Positions 37,108-45,116 are shown, counted from the first letter of the stretch. The stretch is 62,909 bases of DNA from Novosphingobium sediminis (GCF_007991615.1 NZ_BJYR01000017.1:1-62909); one strand, 5' to 3'. Notes: generated by a model from the sequence alone, not told the origin. Translations and numbers: made by a program.

Positions 37108-37353
37108 ATGGCAATTGAGAACGTTTCCAGAGTTGCGGACTGCCTGCATGAGCTGCGTCAGCCGCTCAATGTCATCGGGCTTGCCACCGGCAACCTGCGT
37201 TCGGCGCTGTGCCCCGGCCTCTCGCGCGAGCAGGCCGATTACCTGACTGCGAAGCTCGACCGCATTGACGAGCAGGTTGCCCGGGTCGCCTCGCTTGCCG
37301 AACAGATGGCGGAAGCGGCGAATGCTGCGGCCCCGGCTTCGCGCCAGACCTGA
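37108..37353 (+). CDS. Free-standing histidine phosphotransfer (DHp/HisKA-like) protein
   Basis: An 81-residue protein that is almost only a kinase dimerisation/phosphotransfer hairpin. H14-ELRQPLNVI is a strong H-box, and the following helix pair (QADYLTAKLDRIDEQVARVASLAEQMAEA) fits the second DHp helix. No ATPase domain follows; the protein ends with a short Ala/Ser tail. It would need to be phosphorylated by another kinase. It begins the rightward run DHp-H-NOX-hybrid kinase, 17 bases before the H-NOX gene. ATG 37108 is the only sensible start, though its ribosome site is weak. Confidence 0.78.
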   Translation: MAIENVSRVADCLHELRQPLNVIGLATGNLRSALCPGLSREQADYLTAKLDRIDEQVARVASLAEQMAEAANAAAPASRQT

Positions 37354-37370
37354 AGCGGAGCGCTGATACC

Positions 37371-37925
37371 ATGTATGGAATGGCTCACCGCGCGCTTCGC
37401 CAGATGATGCATGACCGGCTCGGCGCGTCGACGTGGACGAAGGTCGAGCGGGAGACGGGCACGGGCCCGGCCGATCTCATCAGCCTGTGCGTCTACGACG
37501 ATTCCAAGACCATTGCGCTCATCTCGGCTTCGGCTGCCCACCTCGGGCTGCCGGTGGAGGAAGCGCTGCGCGATTTCGGGCGCTACTGGGTGCGCTATGC
37601 CGAGCTCAGTTCTTTTGGTCCGATCATGGACTTCACCGGGCAGGATCTCGTCACTTTCATCAACAACCTCGATCGGATGCACCGTTCGGTCGTGCTGGCC
37701 ATGCCCGATGCGCGGGTGCCCTCCTTCACGCTGCTCGACGAGACGCGCCAGCGCCTGCTGGTGCGCTATCGTTCTGAGCGGACGGGTCTGGAAGCGTTCG
37801 TGATCGGCCTGCTCGAAGGGCTGATGGACCGGCTGAACGAGACCGGCACCGTTCACGTCGCTGAGCGCACCGAGAATGCGGCTGGAACGGTGATCGACTT
37901 CGCGATCGAGCTCGACAGGACCTGA
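37371..37925 (+). CDS. H-NOX heme nitric-oxide sensor
   Basis: A 184-residue heme-nitric-oxide/oxygen binding protein. The N-terminus MYGMAHRALRQMM is typical; the proximal heme ligand is His104 in LDRMHRSV, Pro117 follows at the usual distance, and the YxSxR heme-propionate motif is Y133-R-S-E-R137. No Tyr is found just after R137, where O2-binding H-NOX proteins carry a distal Tyr, so NO rather than O2 is the predicted ligand. As in other bacteria the gene is followed at once by a kinase with which it should interact. Confidence 0.93.
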   Translation: MYGMAHRALRQMMHDRLGASTWTKVERETGTGPADLISLCVYDDSKTIALISASAAHLGLPVEEALRDFGRYWVRYAELSSFGPIMDFTGQDLVTFINNLDRMHRSVVLAMPDARVPSFTLLDETRQRLLVRYRSERTGLEAFVIGLLEGLMDRLNETGTVHVAERTENAAGTVIDFAIELDRT

Positions 37926-37931
37926 GCGGCG

Positions 37932-39533
37932 ATGAAACCGGCCGTCACCATCCGTGAGTCGCAACTTGGGGCGCTGTTTCGCGCCTATATCAAGGTGGAT
38001 GCGGCGCTAGTGGTAATGACGGTGGGGCCGTTCTACCTCAACCGGGATACGGCCGTGGTGCCCGGCGCGTCGATCGCGGAACTGTTCTCGTTGCGGCAAG
38101 ACCGCGACGACGAGATCGCCACGCCGCTTGAAACCGCGATTCCGGCGATGGCCGATACGCCCGAGCGGCTCGAGTTGTTCTGCAAGCGCAAGAACATCCG
38201 CCTTGCCGGGATCGTCTTCTCGACCGACGACGGATACCTGCTGGCGCTCAACATCGTGCCCGAGGACTTCATCATCGAAGGGCAGGGGCTGCACATCTCC
38301 GACTTTTCGCAGATCGATGCCTCGGTCCCCGCGCTGACCCTGATCGGGATGCAGCGCGCGCTGCTGGCCGAGGCGCGGCAGGCAGCAATCGACCTCGCCA
38401 ATGCGCAATCCGAGGCGCTTGAACTGCTGGACCGCACGCAGCGCCTTGGGCGCTACATCGTTCATGACCTGACCAATTACCTCTCGATCATCCGTCTCAA
38501 CGTCGCCAATCTGGCGCGGTCGGGCGGCAGCGCCGAGACCAGCCGGGCCGCGATCGAGGCGGCGACGCGTCATGTGGGCGACCTCGTGCTTTCGCTGGAG
38601 CGGTTGACCGGCCACCGCGACGTGGAGGCAACTCCGATCCCGCTCGATCAGACGATCCGCTCGAACCTGGCCTTTCTTGCCGCGGCGCTGCCATCGGACT
38701 TCACGCTCGATTTCATCGGCGGCGCGGGGCAGGCGGCTGTCAGGGTCGGCCGGACGGAACTGGTCACGATGCTGACCAACGTGATCGTGCATGCCCGCGG
38801 CGCAATGCCGGATGGCGGATCGATAACGATATCCACCTATCGCTCGGACGTGGGGCCAGATGCGGACGCACCTGTCTCGGAGGGCGGCTGGATCGTCATC
38901 AAGGTGATCCACGATGGTCCGGCGATGGACGAGCAAACCGTGCGGCTCATGCTCGATCCGCAGGCGCTGGCGCGGCCCGATGGCGCGGATTTTCCGCTGC
39001 GTTCGGCCCGCACCTGGGCACGCTCGATCGGCGGGGATGCGCGGATCACAGCGCTGCCGACGGGCACCGACATCTGCATCCATCTCCCGATTGCCGGTGA
39101 GGCCGGAGCGGAAGAACCGCACATCGCGCCGGTCGCCGCCGTTGCAAGGCCGCGTGTGGTGCGGACTGCGCGGGTGCTGGTGGTTGAGGATGAGGTCCAT
39201 GCGCTTGATGCGGTGGTCGAGATCCTGCGCATGGAAGGCTATGTCGCAACGCCCGCGCTCAATGCTGCCGAGGCGATCGAGGCGCTTTCGGGCAGTGAAT
39301 TCGATATCCTGCTGACCGATGTCGTGATGCCTGAGCGCAGCGGTGTCGAGCTTGCCCATGAAGTCGAGGCACAAAATCCGAGCATCGGGATCATCCTGAT
39401 GAGCGGCTATTTCCCCGACGAAAGCCTGCTCAAGCCGCACTGGCACATGCTGCGCAAACCGCTGGATCTCAGCCTGCTTTCGCAGACGCTGGCAGCAAGC
39501 CACGCCAAGCGCGCTGATATCACCGCGAGCTAG
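37932..39533 (+). CDS. H-NOX-associated hybrid kinase with degenerate ATPase domain
   Basis: A 533-residue protein. Residues 1-150 form a PAS-like domain that fits the HNOBA domains found next to H-NOX genes, followed by a coiled signalling helix. The DHp domain has an H-box at H178 (IVHDLTNYLSI). In the ATPase domain an N-box remnant (LTNVIVHARGAM, N283) is present, but G1 reads H-D-G-P (D328) and the GTGLGL-type G2 loop is missing. A C-terminal receiver (from 414) has D463 in LLTDVVMPERSG and Lys in LRKPLD. Self-phosphorylation is therefore doubtful. Its stop overlaps the convergent kinase stop by four bases (CTAG). Confidence 0.87.
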   Translation: MKPAVTIRESQLGALFRAYIKVDAALVVMTVGPFYLNRDTAVVPGASIAELFSLRQDRDDEIATPLETAIPAMADTPERLELFCKRKNIRLAGIVFSTDDGYLLALNIVPEDFIIEGQGLHISDFSQIDASVPALTLIGMQRALLAEARQAAIDLANAQSEALELLDRTQRLGRYIVHDLTNYLSIIRLNVANLARSGGSAETSRAAIEAATRHVGDLVLSLERLTGHRDVEATPIPLDQTIRSNLAFLAAALPSDFTLDFIGGAGQAAVRVGRTELVTMLTNVIVHARGAMPDGGSITISTYRSDVGPDADAPVSEGGWIVIKVIHDGPAMDEQTVRLMLDPQALARPDGADFPLRSARTWARSIGGDARITALPTGTDICIHLPIAGEAGAEEPHIAPVAAVARPRVVRTARVLVVEDEVHALDAVVEILRMEGYVATPALNAAEAIEALSGSEFDILLTDVVMPERSGVELAHEVEAQNPSIGIILMSGYFPDESLLKPHWHMLRKPLDLSLLSQTLAASHAKRADITAS

Positions 39534-41761
39534 GCGGCCTTAGTAGCAGCCAGCGCGCTTTGCAGCTGGCCGATCAGTGTATCGACCGAAAACGGCTTTT
39601 CGAGCAGCGGCCATGCCAGATCGGATTCGGCGTGGCGGGCAGCATTGCCAGACATCACGATCACGCGCATCTGCGGATCCTTGAGCGCAGCCTGGCGGGC
39701 CAGCACGGTGCCATCCTCGCCATTGTCGAGCAGCAGATCGCAGATCAGCACATCGAACTTATGGCGGGAAAGCGCGTCCAGCGCCTCGCGCGAGGTGGTG
39801 AACCCGGTCGGCTTGTGGCCGGCAAGGCTGAGCGTCTCGACCATCCCGCTGAGCAGATCGGGTTCGTTATCGACGATCAGGACGCGCAGCTTGGCAGGCT
39901 TGGGCGCGGGGAGGGCGACCGGACGGCGGCTGCCCGCATCGGCAAGGCCGCTGCTTGCAGGAAGGACGATCTGGATCGTGGTCCCTTCGGGGCTGCTGCT
40001 GAGCACACGGGCGGTGCCCCCGTGGTGCACGGCGAAGCCGAGCACGGCCGAAAGGCCGAGGCCCGTGCCCTTGTTGGGCCCCTTGGTGGAGAAGAACGGC
40101 TCGAAGGCATGTTCGCGCACGTCTTCCGTCATGCCGGAGCCGGTATCGGCCGCTTCGATGATCACCAGCGGGACGCGGCGCAGGCCGGCGGGCAGGCCTT
40201 CACGGCTGGGGCAGCCTTCCGGCGCATCGCTGAGCCAGGTGCGCAGGGTCAGCACGCCGTGCTCACCCATCGCATCACGCGCGTTGATCGCGAGGTTGAC
40301 CAGTGCGTTGTTGAACCCGGCGGGGTCGATCTCCACCGGCAGCGGCGTATCCCACAGCTGCGCCTGCACATCGATGCCCGGGCCGACCGCGGCACGGATC
40401 AACGAGATGAGCCGCATCGTCAGGTTGTTGACGTCGGCCACTTCGGGAATGCCGCGCGGATGGCGCGCGATGCCGAGCAGCGATCGGGTGATATCGACGC
40501 CGCGAAGTGCCGCTTGCGCGATCAAGCCAAAGCGATCGCGCGCGGCATCGCTCTCCGCCTCGCGCCCACCGATTTGCGCGTGCGTCGCAATGATGCCGAG
40601 GATATTGTTGAAATCATGAGACAGTTCGCCTGAGATCTGGCCGATCAACTCCATCTTGCGACTGTTGAGGAGTTCTGTCTTGGCCTCGATCATCACGAGA
40701 CCCTGCGCGAGGCTGACGCTCATTTCCTCGAGGATGCGGACCTCATCATCGGCAAAGGCGCCCGCCTCGTCGGAATAGAGCGTAAGCGTGCCGAATGCGT
40801 TGCCATCGTGCAGCAGCGGGAAGGCGGCGATGGCCTGAAAGCCTTGGCGCAGGGCCGCTTCACGCCAGGGCGCAAGCTCGGGATCTTCCGCGACGGAGTG
40901 GCACACCGAGACCTCGCCATCACGCATGGCCCGCGCGGTCGGGCCCTGGCCCAAGACCGGATCGTTCGGGCGGATATCCAGCGCGGTAATGTAGTCTGCA
41001 TGCGTTGCCGCATGGGCGGTGACGCGGATCTTGGCGATAGGCCCCATCTCCCTGAGCCCGATCCATGCGGCGGCGTAGCCATCGCCTTCGATGAGGCTCT
41101 GGCAGACGAGCTTGTGCAGCTCCGAGCGGGACTGTGCCTGCGAAATGGCCGCGTTGACCAGCGCGAGTGCGCGCAGCGCACGGCGATTGCGGGCGATGCT
41201 GGCGTGGTAGCGCCGCTCTTCGGTCACGTCGGTGGCAAAGCCGATCCAGTATCCGGTGCGCCTGCCCTTGAGTTCGTGCGGGTGGAACTTGACGTGCATG
41301 ATGCGCTCTTCGCCCGATGCGGTGCTCATGCGAAATTCGCTGCGAAAGGTCTCCAGCCCGGCCTGACCCGCCCTGATCTCGCGCCGCACACGCTGGCGAT
41401 CATCGGCATGGACTGCATCGAGCCGCGACTCAGCGGCCTGAAACAGGGTGAGTGCGTCGTGGCCCCAGACCTGCTCGTAAGTGGCGGTGGCGAAGGCAGT
41501 CTCGCCCGATGGATAGGCTTCGATCCAGATGATCTGCTCGATCGCATTGGCCGCGATCCGCGCGACATCAAGCTGTGCGAGCAACTCGGCGCGCACCACC
41601 ACCAGATGGACGGCTGTCCAAACGAGAAGGACGAAAGCGAGCGCAATCAAAGCTAAAGCCGGCATGGCGATGGTGGCGCGCAATTCGGCAATGACCAGAA
41701 TAGCCGCCAACGCGGCTGCAATCGGCGGAGCCGCCCGCGCATCAATGCGCCTGTCCGACAT
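39530..41761 (-). CDS. PAS-GAF hybrid sensor histidine kinase
   Basis: A 743-residue membrane-bound hybrid kinase. Two membrane helices (about 12-55) are followed by a PAS domain (about 68-182, IGFATDVTEERR end motif), a GAF domain (about 195-360), a DHp domain with H382 in LSHDFNNILG, an intact ATPase domain (N-box LVNLAINARDAM, G1 EAADTGSGM, G2 NKGTGLGLSAV) and a C-terminal receiver with LICDLLLDNG and a Lys in LEKPF. Unlike its neighbour at 37932 it looks fully active. ATG 41761 is chosen over GTG 41770. It is convergent with the H-NOX kinase. Confidence 0.93.
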   Translation of the reverse strand: MSDRRIDARAAPPIAAALAAILVIAELRATIAMPALALIALAFVLLVWTAVHLVVVRAELLAQLDVARIAANAIEQIIWIEAYPSGETAFATATYEQVWGHDALTLFQAAESRLDAVHADDRQRVRREIRAGQAGLETFRSEFRMSTASGEERIMHVKFHPHELKGRRTGYWIGFATDVTEERRYHASIARNRRALRALALVNAAISQAQSRSELHKLVCQSLIEGDGYAAAWIGLREMGPIAKIRVTAHAATHADYITALDIRPNDPVLGQGPTARAMRDGEVSVCHSVAEDPELAPWREAALRQGFQAIAAFPLLHDGNAFGTLTLYSDEAGAFADDEVRILEEMSVSLAQGLVMIEAKTELLNSRKMELIGQISGELSHDFNNILGIIATHAQIGGREAESDAARDRFGLIAQAALRGVDITRSLLGIARHPRGIPEVADVNNLTMRLISLIRAAVGPGIDVQAQLWDTPLPVEIDPAGFNNALVNLAINARDAMGEHGVLTLRTWLSDAPEGCPSREGLPAGLRRVPLVIIEAADTGSGMTEDVREHAFEPFFSTKGPNKGTGLGLSAVLGFAVHHGGTARVLSSSPEGTTIQIVLPASSGLADAGSRRPVALPAPKPAKLRVLIVDNEPDLLSGMVETLSLAGHKPTGFTTSREALDALSRHKFDVLICDLLLDNGEDGTVLARQAALKDPQMRVIVMSGNAARHAESDLAWPLLEKPFSVDTLIGQLQSALAATKAA

Positions 41762-42256
41762 CGTCCCCACGCCCCTTTTTGCCGCGCTGACGCCCGGCGT
41801 ATGTTATTACGGACCGGAGAACCCGGTTCAGGCGCCTTGCCCCCCGACACGACGACCATGCCATCAAGATACGCGTGTTGGGTTTGTACCGCAAACCTCT
41901 GTTATGTGTTAATCCGTATGGGAGTATAGGGCCGGAACAGACGGGGAACTCGTCTGTTCCGGCACCGAGGTCGTGACCGGAAGACACAATCGTCCGCTCG
42001 CAACGGAACCGATCGGGACGGGCGGCGTCCGGCAAGGGGCAGCCCGGTGTCAGATCACTGACGGAGACATGTCGACCCGGACATGGAAATGGCCGGGCGC
42101 CGCTCTTCTCTTCTTGGCGCGCAATAATTTGGGACGATTGCGCGCAAACCTTCAGCAGGTAACCCTGTGCGACCCGAAGGTGTTAACCATATTCATTTGC
42201 CAAACCGGGGCGTAGCGATGCACGGCATCGCTCAATCCGCCGTCTGGGTACACCGA
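41762..42256. other. 495-base intergenic region with a strong unexplained hairpin
   Basis: No convincing gene is seen on either strand. It holds a 13-base perfect stem-loop at 41931-41963, a possible rightward promoter (TTGTAC at 41884-41889, then 18 bases to GTTAAT at 41908-41913), and a small hairpin GTCAG/CTGAC near 42049. An RNA gene is possible but unproved. Confidence 0.5.
41931..41963. other. 13-base perfect hairpin containing a GAAC-N7-GAAC motif
   Basis: GCCGGAACAGACG and CGTCTGTTCCGGC form a 13-base stem with loop GGGAACT. There is no T run. GAAC-AGACGGG-GAAC at 41935-41949 matches the SOS-box pattern used by lexA, and GGAAC-N16-TGTT resembles the general-stress sigma EcfG promoter pattern on either strand. 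It could be an operator, an RNA element or chance. Confidence 0.5.
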
Positions 42257-42898
42257 TCAGGCGTAGGCGTGGCTCATTGCGAATGCTTCGCCCGCCGGGT
42301 GGAATTCACCCGAGCTCAGCGCGATCACGATGGCCTGTGCGGTGTTGCGCACATTGAGCTTCGAAAGCACGTTGCGGCGATGGATGTCGACGGTGCGCGG
42401 GCTGATCGCGAGCTTGGCGGCGATCCGTTCGGTGGTGCAGCCGTTGATGACGTCGCCCAGCACCTGGCGTTCGCGCGAGGTGAGCATGGCGACCTTTTCC
42501 TTGGCGCGACCGCCGAGCGCCTTGGCCGGCTGGTTGCGGCGCAGATCGTCTTCAGCGCGGTGAATGGCGCGGTCAAGCAGGCCCGGCTCCGACGGCCACA
42601 CGATGAAGTCCGAAGCACCTTCCCGGATCGCTGCGACGGCCTTCTCGAATCCGGCGTTGCATGAGAATTCGACCTTCGCCGAAACGGGTGCGCGATCAGC
42701 ACGATACTTGTCGATCAGGGCGCGGCAGGGCGATTCATGGCGCACCATGAAGACGACACCGCGATCGATGCGGGCAGGGAGTTCGCCGACATCGTTGAAC
42801 ACGACGCTGCGAATGCCCAGCGAGCTCAGATTGTGCGAGATTTCGGCTCGCAGATGAACGCTGTCTTCAATGACATAAACTACTGTTCTATCGTTCAT
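42257..42898 (-). CDS. LuxR/FixJ-type regulator with a degenerate receiver
   Basis: A 213-residue two-domain regulator. The C-terminal LuxR-type helix-turn-helix is intact (MLTSRERQVLGDVINGCTTE and SPRTVDIHRRNVLSKL). The N-terminal domain has the receiver fold and the E11-D12 acidic pair, but the phospho-Asp is replaced (Met51 in VVFMVRHES where FixJ-like proteins have LLDVRMP) and the conserved Lys is Trp (FIVWPSEP). It should act without phosphorylation. It lies upstream of the PAS-GAF kinase on the same strand, 495 bases away. Confidence 0.87.
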   Translation of the reverse strand: MNDRTVVYVIEDSVHLRAEISHNLSSLGIRSVVFNDVGELPARIDRGVVFMVRHESPCRALIDKYRADRAPVSAKVEFSCNAGFEKAVAAIREGASDFIVWPSEPGLLDRAIHRAEDDLRRNQPAKALGGRAKEKVAMLTSRERQVLGDVINGCTTERIAAKLAISPRTVDIHRRNVLSKLNVRNTAQAIVIALSSGEFHPAGEAFAMSHAYA

Positions 42899-43090
42899 TT
42901 TTCTCGACCCGTGCAGAATTTCACTAGTCCAGCTTGCCTACTTGGACGGTCGTGGATTCGCTATCGATAACGGTGCCATTGCGGCAGCGAGTTCGATAAA
43001 AATGCTACCAGATGAGATTGAAACGACCATTTTGGTTGTAAGTGTTTTCCCGGAGGCAACGCCACATTCCGGGGAATCCGTCTGCTCGTC

Positions 43091-43498
43091 TCAAACGCGG
43101 CGCAGCAGCGCAACATCGGGGCGCCGATCGTTCACGCGGTGCTTGGACTTCACTTCCCAGCTGGCATTGCGCTCAGCAAGTCCGCGTAAGCGTTGCAGGG
43201 TATCCAGCATGATTGCGAGATTGATCGGCTCCTCGAACTCCACGCCGAAGACCTGATCGTCAACCCAGCGCACAATTGCGGTGACATAGCGGTTGTCGGG
43301 CAAATGGATCTCAGCAACTTCGCCGATGACGGGCGGCAGACCCTTGCACGTGCCGCACAGGCCGCGCGCAGAGATGTTGCGGATGACGATCTCGAACGGG
43401 GCCAGGCGCTCGGTCTGCATATGGCCGCGCAGCAGGCGGCGCTCGCGAGGTTCGCGCGGTTGTTGAGGCAGAACGTCGTGCTTCAAGGTTCGCTCCAT
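43091..43498 (-). CDS. PilZ-domain protein, putative cyclic-di-GMP receptor
   Basis: A 135-residue protein expected to bind cyclic di-GMP. The PilZ signature is present: RxxxR in EPRERRLLRG and N-x-S-x-x-G in IRNISARGLCG, followed by the beta barrel with VRWVDDQVFGVEFEEP. Two cysteines in GLCGTCKG are unusual and might be redox-active or metal-binding. The 192 bases before the LuxR gene (42899-43090) hold an imperfect hairpin (TTCCCGGA/TCCGGGGAA) but no gene. Confidence 0.83.
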   Translation of the reverse strand: MERTLKHDVLPQQPREPRERRLLRGHMQTERLAPFEIVIRNISARGLCGTCKGLPPVIGEVAEIHLPDNRYVTAIVRWVDDQVFGVEFEEPINLAIMLDTLQRLRGLAERNASWEVKSKHRVNDRRPDVALLRRV

Positions 43499-43777
43499 GA
43501 GGCTCTAGCGCAAAGTTGGGAACGGATGGCGTGGTGGGGGTTTACCAGCGCGTGGCCGGGGTGGCCGGCGAAGCGGCGCTGTTCGGGCAATACGCGGCAT
43601 CAACGACGTGACGTTCAGTCGGCATGGCTTTCCCCCATCGAATGGGAGGAAGCTAGGCTGGAGGTGTTAACGCGCGTTTGGAAGGCGAGTAACCAAATAG
43701 ACTGAGTTGGCCGAAAAAAGTGCCGGGCGTGCTCCAATGGGCAAGTGGCAAGTCGCTGGCGGCATGGGGGGAGAGGA
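43499..43777. other. Intergenic region between pilZ gene and tRNA-Arg(TCT)
   Basis: Nothing coding is seen. It probably holds the promoter of the PilZ gene (leftward). There is one GTTAAC near 43668. Confidence 0.5.
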
Positions 43778-43854
43778 TGGCGCGCCCTGCAGGATTCGAA
43801 CCTGCGGCCACCGGCTTAGAAGGCTGGTGCTCTATCCAGCTGAGCTAAGGGCGC
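43778..43854 (-). tRNA. tRNA-Arg (anticodon TCT)
   Basis: A 77-base cloverleaf on the minus strand including CCA. Acceptor GCGCCCT/AGGGCGC, anticodon arm CCAGC-CTTCTAA-GCCGG and T arm AGGTTCGAATCCT. The anticodon stem has one A-C mismatch at its middle pair. TCT reads AGA, another rare arginine codon in GC-rich genomes. Confidence 0.93.
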
Positions 43855-43929
43855 GCACTGAAGTTACCTCTGGGCGTGCCTCATAAGGCCGCTTTGCGAT
43901 GGGCGCAAATCACGATAGCAACACGGCCC

Positions 43930-44718
43930 ATGAACACACACCACATCCCGCGCATCGAAGGCAGCGCTGGCGCGCGCCGCCATTTCCGGTTCTTCGACTA
44001 TCTGATGGCGGCCTTCGTCGCGATCCTGCTGCTTTCGAACCTGATCGGCGCGGCGAAGCTGACCACGGTGTGGGGCTACACTTTCGGCGCGGGCATCCTG
44101 TTCTTCCCGGTCTCCTATGTGCTGGGCGACGTGCTCACCGAAGTCTACGGCTATGCGCACGCGCGGCGCTGCGTGTGGGTCGGCTTTTTCGCGCTGCTGT
44201 TCATGGCGTTCATGAGCTTTGTCGTCGTCGCGATGCCGCCGTCGGATGGCTGGGGCTGCGCTTCAAGCGGCGATCCCCGCTTTGCCGAAGTCGTGGCGAA
44301 AACGTCGGCCGGGGCAGTGTGCCAGACGACCTATGATTCGGTGTTCGGCAGCACATGGCGCATCGTCATCGCCTCCGTGGTTGCATTCTGGGCGGGCGAA
44401 TTCGTAAATTCGTTCGTGCTTGCGCGGATGAAGGTGTGGACCGGGGGCAAGTACCTGTTCACCCGCACCTGGGGATCGACGATCTTCGGGCAGGCGGTGG
44501 ACAGCGCGCTGTTCTATCCCATCGCCTTCCTTGGCACCTGGACCACGGCGGACGTGATCCATGTGATGTGGACGAACTGGGCGCTCAAGGTGCTGTGGGA
44601 AATCGTGCTGACGCCGGTGACGTACGCAGTGGTCGGCTTCCTCAAGCGGCAGGAAGGCGTCGACGTGTTCGATACGGATATCGACTTCTCGCCCTTCGCG
44701 GGCGCCGAAGACGCCTGA
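43930..44718 (+). CDS. yhhQ: Queuosine precursor transporter (YhhQ/VUT family)
   Basis: A 262-residue inner-membrane protein of the VUT family, whose characterised members take up preQ0/preQ1 for tRNA queuosine. Six membrane segments are predicted, with family motifs FFPVSYVLGDVLTEVYGY, FWAGEFVNSFVLARMK and TRTWGSTIFGQAVDSALFY. ATG 43930 is chosen; residues encoded upstream run to the tRNA and lack family character. The stop overlaps the next gene by TGATG. Confidence 0.92.
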   Translation: MNTHHIPRIEGSAGARRHFRFFDYLMAAFVAILLLSNLIGAAKLTTVWGYTFGAGILFFPVSYVLGDVLTEVYGYAHARRCVWVGFFALLFMAFMSFVVVAMPPSDGWGCASSGDPRFAEVVAKTSAGAVCQTTYDSVFGSTWRIVIASVVAFWAGEFVNSFVLARMKVWTGGKYLFTRTWGSTIFGQAVDSALFYPIAFLGTWTTADVIHVMWTNWALKVLWEIVLTPVTYAVVGFLKRQEGVDVFDTDIDFSPFAGAEDA

Positions 44719-45116
44719 TGATCTATATTGTCCTCAACGGCGGCGCCATTCTGGCGGCAACCGCCTTGGGGCTGCTGCTGGGGCTCGTCTGGCAGGTGCT
44801 GTTCGATCGCGGGCGGATCGGCGGGCCTGGTATCGCCGGAACCTTGCTGCTCGCCTTCGTGGCGGAGGCGTGGCTCTGCGCGATACTCGCCGGGGCGCTG
44901 ATCCTTGCGCCGCCCAAGGGCAGCGTGTGGACGATGACGATCGGCAGCGCTTTCGTGATCTGGCTGGGCTTCGTGGTGCCGAGCCTCGCCGCGTCCTACC
45001 GCATGCGCTCGTTGCCTGTGCGGTCTGCGCTGGTTGATTGTGGATACTGGCTTGTGGTGATGCTGGCGCAGGCTGTCGTGCTGCGACTGATCGGGCTGGT
45101 GCCACCACCGGTCTGA
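44718..45116 (+). CDS. DUF1761-like four-helix membrane protein
   Basis: A 132-residue hydrophobic protein with about four membrane helices. The pattern WLGFVVPSLA and VDCGYWLVVMLAQAVVL matches DUF1761 proteins, function unknown; the assignment is moderate. It is translationally coupled to yhhQ by a TGATG overlap. A hairpin at 45133-45165 follows, between it and the convergent pspC gene. Confidence 0.72.
   Translation: MIYIVLNGGAILAATALGLLLGLVWQVLFDRGRIGGPGIAGTLLLAFVAEAWLCAILAGALILAPPKGSVWTMTIGSAFVIWLGFVVPSLAASYRMRSLPVRSALVDCGYWLVVMLAQAVVLRLIGLVPPPV

Noticed and set aside
41973..42215. 80-codon open frame in the gap before the LuxR gene
   Set aside because: No ribosome site, no hydrophobic or domain pattern; it could only be noise in GC-rich DNA.
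33820..43854. tRNA-Arg genes as attachment sites of an integrative element
   Set aside because: The two tRNA 3' ends differ and no duplicated tRNA fragment or integrase is present; kept only as a low-interest synteny observation.
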